Positions 6,893 through 11,667 of a stretch of DNA of 11,667 bases are shown here, in pieces (position 1 is the first letter of the stretch; each line of letters opens with the position of its first letter). The stretch is from Actinomycetes bacterium. Lineage in GTDB: Bacteria > Actinomycetota > Humimicrobiia > JAHJRV01. The stretch lies in assembly GCA_030612085.1 (NCBI GenBank), contig JAUWOM010000026.1, positions 1 to 11,667 on the forward strand, read 5' to 3'. The notes under the pieces are model-generated. The model ran no database searches and was not told where the DNA came from. It was given only the letters and a program-made list of their open reading frames with translations. The position numbers and the translations under genes are program-made.

Positions 6893-8989
6893 TTAAGACC
6901 TCTCTGATATCTTTAATGATATTTGTGCTGAGAAGTTCTGATTTGGTTCTAATTTAAGTTTCCAATTTGGAACTACGGCTGAACTTTGATATGTTCTCTC
7001 CATTCCCGTTTCAGATTGAGAAACTGTCTCAATAGGAAATCTCCAAACAGTTGCTTCTGGGGTAAATTTTAGTATTATATTAAATCCTTCAAGATAATTT
7101 TTTATTATGACTTCACCTATATCTTTTATCTCCCCATAACTTGCCATATATTTATCTTTTAATTCAACTTCTGGAATATAGTATCGCACAGCATTTTCAT
7201 CATAACCACTTAACATTGAAAAAAATGTCTCCACAGCAAAAATTGATAATAAACTTGTTTGACCCTTATTTTCTATTAGGTAATTAACTTTAAGAATAGA
7301 GTTTTCCTTCTCAATTTCATATCTTTTTTTAATAGTTATAAAACTTTCATTGCCCTGAATAAATATTCTCTCTTCTCTATTAAGTTTTACTCCATTTTCT
7401 ATAAGTTGAAATGAGTATGCTCCATTGGCAAAATTTCCAAATTCTTTATATTCCCTTCTCTGAAATGAATCAAGATTGGTATCATAAGAGAGAATATAAT
7501 TTCTAAAACTATAGTTAGGCCACTTATCATAATTTAATAATTTTTTAAGATCCCCTTCCTTTAAAGCTTCTATATGATGAATTGTAGTTATGCCTTCGCC
7601 TTTCTCTTCAGTCTTACTATCCCTAAACTCACCCTCTTTAATTTCACTCTCTTTGGACTCACTTTCTTCAATCTTACTCTCTTTTGCTTTTTCCTTTATT
7701 GTTTTATGATAAGATTCCTCTCTCCTTGCTAAAGTAGCAATTAGATTGAAAGGTTTTGGCTTATAGTCCAATTCAAATACAGTTCCACCATTATAAGGAG
7801 TTATATATGCACCTAAAAATTTATTAGATAATATCACTTCATCATGACCATCTAAATTGAAATCAAAAACCTTTTTATTCAAAAACATTTCATTATTGTG
7901 AGATTGTTCTTCCAATAATCTTTCAGCTTCAATCATATGACGATATAATGCCATTTTCATGGATGGAATATATACACCACCAAAAATTCCATGCCAATAT
8001 ACATCGTTACACTGACTGGCAAGTACATGTTCATAAGCTTCTTTATTTCCAACCTCTCTTGTCCATTTTGAAAGATAAAACATTTTCTTCTGCATATTAT
8101 TAATTTCAGGATACTTAACAAGATAATTTCTCCAAAAACCACCGGACCACTCGAGCATCTCTGGATATGAAGCAGTCGGAAGATATACTCTTCCCAGAGG
8201 TGGAAACTTTTCTATAAATTCAGAAAATGTGTAAAGCTTTATCCATGAACTTTCACTTTCTAAAGTAGTAAGAAATTGCTCAAGCCATCCATCCTCATAT
8301 ATCCACTTATGGGTATTTGGCCAACCTCCAAATTTTTCACCATCATCATCCAAAACTACCAGATTTCTCTCATTCTCAGATGCTATTTCTTTAAAATAAT
8401 TAATTATTTTAGAAACTGGAGAGAAAGGAATCAAGTAACGAAGGTCTTTACTTATAGGAAAGATAGTTAATTTGTGTCCTTGTTCTTCAGTAATAAAATA
8501 TCCTCTTAACTGTTCTTTGGAGAATCCTGTTAGTTTAAAATGTGATTCATCAACAGAGATATGTTTTATTTTCGCCTTTGACAATACTTCAGCTAAATGT
8601 GGTTCCCAGACTCTCTCAGTCAACCACATACCTGTTGGATTATATCCCGTTAATTCCTTAATATACCCTGTTAATTTTTCTATCTGAACATATCTATCTG
8701 CATCAGGTATTATGGGGAGTACTGGCTCATAAAATCCCCCGGTTTTGATCTCCACTTGCCCTCTATCTACCATCTCTTTTAGTATAGAAATATACTCAGG
8801 ATGTTTCTTTGCTATCCACTCAAGCAATATACCAGAGTTGTGAATGGTAAACTTTATTGTTGGATGCTTATATAAAATCTTTAAAAATGGGAAATATGCT
8901 TTTTGATATGAATCTTCAAAAATATAGGGTAGATTCCCAACTGGTTGGTGATTATGAACTCCAAAAATAAAATTTATTACTTTCTTCAA
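6893..8989 (-). CDS. GH57 4-alpha-glucanotransferase-type enzyme with C-terminal beta-sandwich
   Basis: A 698-residue cytosolic protein resembling Thermococcus-type 4-alpha-glucanotransferase, which moves alpha-1,4-glucan segments between chains. The (beta/alpha)7 barrel covers about 1-290: motif I HNHQP (12-16), motif II GGFYEP (84-89), motif III MWLTERVWEP (121-130) with predicted nucleophile E125, and motif IV LDDDGEKFGGWP (213-224) with predicted acid/base D216. MLEWSGGFWRNYL (278-290) leads into a helical segment (to about 365). A beta-sandwich of the DUF1926 kind follows (about 375-698), interrupted by a highly charged insert (about 432-466) built from 10-residue repeats. The start is TTG at 8989: AAGGAGG lies 11 nt upstream and overlaps the ymdB stop, and no better start codon is in frame. 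The ymdB gene ends 16 nt upstream. An alpha-amylase activity is possible, because this subfamily mixes both annotations. Confidence 0.92.
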   Translation of the reverse strand: MKKVINFIFGVHNHQPVGNLPYIFEDSYQKAYFPFLKILYKHPTIKFTIHNSGILLEWIAKKHPEYISILKEMVDRGQVEIKTGGFYEPVLPIIPDADRYVQIEKLTGYIKELTGYNPTGMWLTERVWEPHLAEVLSKAKIKHISVDESHFKLTGFSKEQLRGYFITEEQGHKLTIFPISKDLRYLIPFSPVSKIINYFKEIASENERNLVVLDDDGEKFGGWPNTHKWIYEDGWLEQFLTTLESESSWIKLYTFSEFIEKFPPLGRVYLPTASYPEMLEWSGGFWRNYLVKYPEINNMQKKMFYLSKWTREVGNKEAYEHVLASQCNDVYWHGIFGGVYIPSMKMALYRHMIEAERLLEEQSHNNEMFLNKKVFDFNLDGHDEVILSNKFLGAYITPYNGGTVFELDYKPKPFNLIATLARREESYHKTIKEKAKESKIEESESKESEIKEGEFRDSKTEEKGEGITTIHHIEALKEGDLKKLLNYDKWPNYSFRNYILSYDTNLDSFQRREYKEFGNFANGAYSFQLIENGVKLNREERIFIQGNESFITIKKRYEIEKENSILKVNYLIENKGQTSLLSIFAVETFFSMLSGYDENAVRYYIPEVELKDKYMASYGEIKDIGEVIIKNYLEGFNIILKFTPEATVWRFPIETVSQSETGMERTYQSSAVVPNWKLKLEPNQNFSAQISLKISERS
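7592..7681 (-). repeat. Degenerate 30-bp tandem repeat (three units) inside the GH57 gene
   Basis: Three in-frame units encode residues 437-446 (ESKIEESESK), 447-456 (ESEIKEGEFR) and 457-466 (DSKTEEKGEG). Units 1 and 2 share 21 of 30 bases; unit 3 matches unit 1 at 15 of its first 17 bases and then drifts. The product is a low-complexity, Glu/Lys/Ser-rich segment, probably a flexible surface loop within the C-terminal beta-sandwich. It looks like expansion by slippage that kept the reading frame. Confidence 0.7.
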
Positions 8990-9000
8990 ATCAGTTACTT

Positions 9001-9007
9001 CCTCCTT
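9001..9007 (-). promoter_or_regulatory. Strong ribosome binding site overlapping the ymdB stop
   Basis: AAGGAGG on the minus strand overlaps the TAA stop of the upstream phosphoesterase gene and lies 11 nt before the TTG start of the GH57 gene. It is the strongest Shine-Dalgarno match in the window and decides the unusual TTG start. The overlap suggests translational coupling between the two genes. The spacer is longer than the usual 5-9 nt. Confidence 0.7.
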
Positions 9008-9797
9008 AAATAAAAGGAATATTTACTCTTCTTATAGAAGATGCTTCTCCTGTTTTTTCATCTAATTCAATAATTACGGAATTTAAAATAATATTTTTCT
9101 TCAATACAGAAAAGGACATGGGTCTTTGAGTTAAAAACATCTCAATAACCTTTTCTTTTTTTACACCCAAAATTGAATCAATTGAACCCACCATTCCTGC
9201 ATCTGTTATATATGCTGTTTTATTAGATAATATTCTCTCATCAGAAGTTTGAACATGCGTGTGAGTACCAATAACTGCACTAACTCTTCCATCTAAATAC
9301 CATCCCATAGCTGTTTTTTCTGAAGTTGTTTCAGCATGTATATCAACAATTATTACAGATACTTCATCTCCCAATTCTTTAATCAACCGGTCTGATGCTC
9401 TAAAAGGACAATCTAAATTTCCCAAATGTCCCATAAAAACTCTTCCACATAGATTTATTACTGCAATATTTACACCCTCTTTAGTTAATTTTAAAGATCC
9501 CCTACCTGGGTTCCCCGGAGGATAATTAGCGGGTCTTAATAAATAATCTGCTATATTCAAAAAAGGTTCTATTTCCTTTCTTCTCCAGATATGGTTTCCA
9601 GTTGTTATTATATCAACTCCATAAGATTTTATTTCCTGAGCAAGGCTTGGTGTTATACCAATTCCACCAGCTAAATTTTCACCATTGGCTATTGTTAGAA
9701 ATATGTCATTTTCACTCTTAAGTTTTGGGAGTATCTCCTTTACAGCTTTCCTCCCTGGTTTTCCAACAATATCTCCTATAAAAAGTATTTTTATCAC
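9006..9797 (-). CDS. ymdB: YmdB/TIGR00282-family metallophosphoesterase
   Basis: A 263-residue protein of normal length for the YmdB family. These are di-metal phosphoesterases; the Bacillus subtilis member is a 2',3'-cyclic nucleotide phosphodiesterase affecting RNA turnover and biofilm/motility choice. The N-terminal FIGDIVGKPGR holds D9. NGENLAGGIG (38-47) holds E40 and N41, TTGNHIW (65-71) holds N68 and H69, DIHAETTSEK (152-161) holds H154, and GTHTHVQTSDE (177-187) holds H179 and H181, so the metal-site set appears complete. The start is GTG at 9797, with GGGG five nt upstream; the ATG overlapping that GGGG is out of frame and soon stopped. In Firmicutes ymdB usually follows rny, but here it begins a glucan operon. 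Family membership is secure; cellular role here is not known. Confidence 0.93.
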   Translation of the reverse strand: MIKILFIGDIVGKPGRKAVKEILPKLKSENDIFLTIANGENLAGGIGITPSLAQEIKSYGVDIITTGNHIWRRKEIEPFLNIADYLLRPANYPPGNPGRGSLKLTKEGVNIAVINLCGRVFMGHLGNLDCPFRASDRLIKELGDEVSVIIVDIHAETTSEKTAMGWYLDGRVSAVIGTHTHVQTSDERILSNKTAYITDAGMVGSIDSILGVKKEKVIEMFLTQRPMSFSVLKKNIILNSVIIELDEKTGEASSIRRVNIPFI

Positions 9798-9848
9798 TAT
9801 AACCCCATAAAAATTAATAATATATATGACTTTTAAAATATTAGATGA

Positions 9849-9878
9849 ATTATATTAGAATGAAAAAACTAATTACAA
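9849..9878 (-). promoter_or_regulatory. Candidate sigma-70 promoter for the ymdB-GH57-glgA operon
   Basis: On the minus strand a perfect TATAAT (plus 9849-9854) is preceded, with an 18-nt spacer, by TTGTAA (plus 9873-9878), a 4-of-6 match to TTGACA. Transcription would start near 9842, leaving a leader of about 45 nt before the GTG start. Background AT content makes chance TATAAT matches frequent, so this is suggestive only. Confidence 0.4.
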
Positions 9879-9926
9879 TAAAAACTAACTAATAAATTTA
9901 TATTTTAAAATTTTATATTTAAATTA

Positions 9927-10400
9927 TTATTTTTCAAGCTCAATATCCCAGAAAGCAATCCTCCATTCATCTTCTTCCTTTATCAATGGGACTTCAATTT
10001 CTTTTATCTCTTCTTCATCATATGAAAGAGTTGTTAGATTTACTGTAACTTTTGAATTCTTATATCCAACATTTGAAGACAAAATTTCATATCTAATTAT
10101 TTCCTGAAAATCCTGCATTTTATCTATAAATTCATTCGAAGAGAATTTGCTTTTATTTCCTTCGCATAAATAAGAATAAGCTTTCGAGTAATCTTTATTT
10201 ATTAGACTTTTAAAAAAATTATCTACCACTATTTCAGGTTTTGGACCTTCTAAAGCTTTTTTGAAACTCTCACAACCGGTTAAACTAAAACAAATTAATA
10301 TCACAAGAAAAATAAAAACAGTGTATTTTATCAAAATATAGGACTTTTTAAAAGTTAATTTATTTAAAATTTTTTTCATAATAACTTTTATAAATTTCAA
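9927..10400 (-). CDS. Small lipoprotein with NTF2-like (DUF4878-like) domain
   Basis: A 157-residue protein of unproven function. A basic N-terminus and one hydrophobic stretch (about 21-40) lead to the lipobox LTGC (40-43), so C43 should be lipidated after signal peptidase II cleavage and the protein anchored outside the cytoplasmic membrane. The mature part contains PEIVVDNFFKSLINKDYSKA (54-73) followed by a strand-rich C-terminus ending WRIAFWDIELEK. This pattern is seen in NTF2-like/DUF4878-type lipoproteins, which have no defined reaction. The start is TTG at 10400, with AAAGGA 12 nt upstream. An in-frame ATG at 10379 would give a more usual 35-residue signal peptide but has no Shine-Dalgarno, so the start is uncertain. 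A 129-nt AT-rich gap with a candidate promoter separates it from ymdB, so it may be its own transcription unit. Confidence 0.8.
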   Translation of the reverse strand: MKFIKVIMKKILNKLTFKKSYILIKYTVFIFLVILICFSLTGCESFKKALEGPKPEIVVDNFFKSLINKDYSKAYSYLCEGNKSKFSSNEFIDKMQDFQEIIRYEILSSNVGYKNSKVTVNLTTLSYDEEEIKEIEVPLIKEEDEWRIAFWDIELEK

Positions 10401-10455
10401 TTACTTCTTATTTCCTTTAATTATATTTTCATGTTATTTATTAGATATTTAACAT

Positions 10456-10483
10456 ATTATATTATTAATTTATATTAAGTTAA
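10456..10483 (-). promoter_or_regulatory. Weak candidate promoter for the lipoprotein gene
   Basis: On the minus strand TATAAT (plus 10456-10461) lies 16 nt after TTAACT (plus 10478-10483, 4 of 6 matches to TTGACA). The implied start, near 10449, would give a leader of about 50 nt. The region is almost pure A/T, so chance matches are expected. Confidence 0.25.
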
Positions 10484-10578
10484 ATTAGATTAAACAAAAA
10501 ATTTAACTATATAAAATTTTTTATAAAAGAAAATGTAGAGAAATAAGGAGATTCAGAAAATTTTAAAAATAAATTAAA

Positions 10579-10608
10579 TTGACAAAAAAATTTTTTATGA
10601 TATATAAT
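10579..10608 (+). promoter_or_regulatory. Near-perfect sigma-70 promoter of the LacI-family gene
   Basis: TTGACA (10579-10584) and TATAAT (10603-10608) both match consensus exactly and are separated by 18 bp. Transcription should start near 10615, about 31 nt before the regulator's ATG at 10646. A 16-bp palindrome overlaps the end of the -10 box and the start site, so a bound repressor would block polymerase. Confidence 0.8.
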
Positions 10609-10622
10609 TAACACGTGTTAAT
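10607..10622. promoter_or_regulatory. Perfect 16-bp palindromic operator, probable LacI-family site
   Basis: ATTAACACGTGTTAAT is a perfect palindrome centred on CG between 10614 and 10615. A central CpG is typical of LacI-family operators, where the hinge-helix leucine inserts at the centre; the adjacent regulator has that leucine (L59). The position over the -10/+1 region of the regulator's own promoter points to autorepression. No second copy was seen elsewhere in the window. Confidence 0.75.
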
Positions 10623-10645
10623 GATTTAAATTTGTTTTCTAAATA

Positions 10646-11667
10646 ATGAAAAAATATCCTCGAACAAAAGATATAGCTAAATTAGCAGGTGTATCCAGGA
10701 CTACAGTTTCATTTGTCCTTAATAATCGAACTGATGTAAAAATATCAGAAGCTACCCGCAAAAAAGTCTTAAACATTGCCAAAGAATTAGACTATTACCC
10801 TCATGCAATAGCAACAAGTCTTGTTAAAAATAAAACAAAAACAATAGGCTTAATTTTGTGTCAAAAGTTAGAAAGTGTATTTTCTGATGCCTTTCTCCCA
10901 CGAGTTCTTTTAGGCGTAAGTACAGTTGCACAAGAAAAAGGTTACAGAATTCTTCTACACTATGTTGAAGATATATCAAAAAAAGATACTTATTATCCAA
11001 TGGTTAGGGAAAAGCGAATTGATGGAATGATTCTATCTGGACCAAGGTCGGATGATGAAGAGCTTTTTAGACTTAGAGAAGAGGATTTTCCTATTGTACT
11101 AATGGGACAGATAAAGGAAGACAATTTTAGTTATTCAGATATAGATAATATAAAAGCAGCAAAAAAAGCAGTACAACATCTAATATCTCACGGTCACAAA
11201 AGAATAGCAATGATTACCAATGCTCCTCTAAGTTACACAGCAAGTGAGTCACGATTATTGGGGTACAAAAGTGCTTTGGAAGAAAATTCCATTCCTTATG
11301 ATGAAGAACTTATAGGTAAAGGAGATTTTACGCCACAGAGTGGCTTCAAGGAAATGCAAAGATTGTTGACTTTAAAAAAATTACCAACAGCCATTTTTGT
11401 AGCATCTGATGTTGTTGCTTTTGGTGTAATGGATGCATTAAAGAAAGTGGGTATGAAAATACCAAAAGATATTGCATTAGTAGGATTTGATAATGTGAAT
11501 CTATCAGAATATGTTGATCCTCCTCTCACAACTGTTAATTTACCTGGATTTGAGATTGGAAAAAATGCAGCTAACCTTCTTATAGATAATATCGAAAGTA
11601 ATGAAAACAATAATAAAAAAATTATTTTAGAAACTCACCTGGTTATAAGAAAATCATGTGGTTGTAA
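10646..11667 (+). CDS. LacI-family transcriptional repressor (runs to window edge)
   Basis: 340 complete codons are present and the frame is still open at the last base. The end ...LVIRKSCGC is typical of LacI-family C-termini, so only a few codons are probably missing. A helix-turn-helix lies at about 7-27 (TKDIAKLAGVSRTTVSFVLNN). The hinge reads YYPHAIATSL (50-59), with His53 and Thr57 where Asn and Arg are common, and the lever leucine L59 kept. A periplasmic-binding-protein-like sugar domain follows: KRIDGMILSG (123-132), SRLLGYKSAL (202-211, R203), FVASDVVAFGVMDAL (251-265, D254) and IALVGFDN (276-283, D282). It should bind an operator as a dimer and release or bind it on sugar signal; the effector is unknown. 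The ATG has no recognisable Shine-Dalgarno. It is divergent from the lipoprotein and glucan genes, so a role in carbohydrate control is plausible. Confidence 0.94.
   Translation, partial: MKKYPRTKDIAKLAGVSRTTVSFVLNNRTDVKISEATRKKVLNIAKELDYYPHAIATSLVKNKTKTIGLILCQKLESVFSDAFLPRVLLGVSTVAQEKGYRILLHYVEDISKKDTYYPMVREKRIDGMILSGPRSDDEELFRLREEDFPIVLMGQIKEDNFSYSDIDNIKAAKKAVQHLISHGHKRIAMITNAPLSYTASESRLLGYKSALEENSIPYDEELIGKGDFTPQSGFKEMQRLLTLKKLPTAIFVASDVVAFGVMDALKKVGMKIPKDIALVGFDNVNLSEYVDPPLTTVNLPGFEIGKNAANLLIDNIESNENNNKKIILETHLVIRKSCGC

Noticed and set aside
7957..8142. Minus-strand frame overlapping the GH57 glucanotransferase in another frame
   Set aside because: It is a shifted frame within a conserved coding region, with no domain of its own.
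9798..9926. Possible terminator or small RNA between the lipoprotein gene and ymdB
   Set aside because: The gap holds AT-rich direct repeats (TTAGTTAGTTTTT and TAATTAGTTTTTT on the minus strand) but no stable stem. Only a candidate promoter could be supported.
10533..10550. Possible small gene start with SD-like AAGGAG upstream of the LacI gene
   Set aside because: The ATG at 10533 is followed at once by TAG, and no start codon follows AAGGAG (10545-10550) at usable spacing. It also lies upstream of the strong promoter.
11296..11610. Minus-strand open frame inside the LacI-family gene
   Set aside because: It is antisense to the conserved sugar-binding domain and has no family resemblance. 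The plus-strand protein has complete LacI motifs over the same bases.

Overview
This is a strongly AT-rich bacterial window. Six complete genes and one partial gene run leftward on the minus strand, and one LacI-family regulator diverges from them at the right edge. I cannot place the organism firmly. The low GC, the two GH57 glucan enzymes, the multi-GAF cytosolic kinase and a 'GTCATTGCGAG...GCAATCTC'-type palindromic repeat would suit an anaerobic, possibly candidate-phylum, bacterium. That placement is inference from general knowledge. No tRNA, rRNA, CRISPR array, transposase or phage gene is visible.

Minus-strand order in transcription direction: a small lipoprotein with an NTF2-like look (10400-9927); a YmdB-type metallophosphoesterase (9797-9006); a GH57 4-alpha-glucanotransferase-type enzyme (8989-6893); a second, different GH57 enzyme of the alpha-amylase/amylopullulanase type (6724-4973); glycogen synthase GlgA (4933-3470); a soluble histidine kinase with four GAF domains and one PAS domain (3466-149); and the first codons of a response regulator that leaves the window (56-1). 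The ymdB-GH57, GH57-glgA and glgA-kinase gaps are short (16, 39 and 3 nt), so ymdB through the kinase looks like one operon. The 168-nt gap between the two GH57 genes holds a 100-bp inverted-repeat element. The 92-nt gap before the response regulator holds a small perfect hairpin.

The enzymes form an alpha-glucan module. GlgA elongates glucan chains, the glucanotransferase reshuffles them, and the second GH57 enzyme trims or hydrolyses them. No glgC, glgB or glgP lies in the window. A two-component pair follows directly after the storage-polysaccharide genes, which suggests shared expression and perhaps a link to energy state, but nothing in the sequence identifies its signal.

On the plus strand, a LacI-family repressor (10646 to the right edge) has a near-perfect sigma-70 promoter. 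A perfect 16-bp palindrome with a central CG overlaps its -10 box and start site, which is a clear case for autorepression. The repressor may also act on the divergent genes, but no second copy of the palindrome was seen there.

No gene-free stretch exceeds 300 bases; the largest is the 245-bp divergent intergenic region (10401-10645). I see no convincingly new biological system. The best second-look items are the palindromic element, the LacI operator/promoter layout, a 30-bp coding tandem repeat inside the glucanotransferase, and the coupling of a sensor kinase to glgA.
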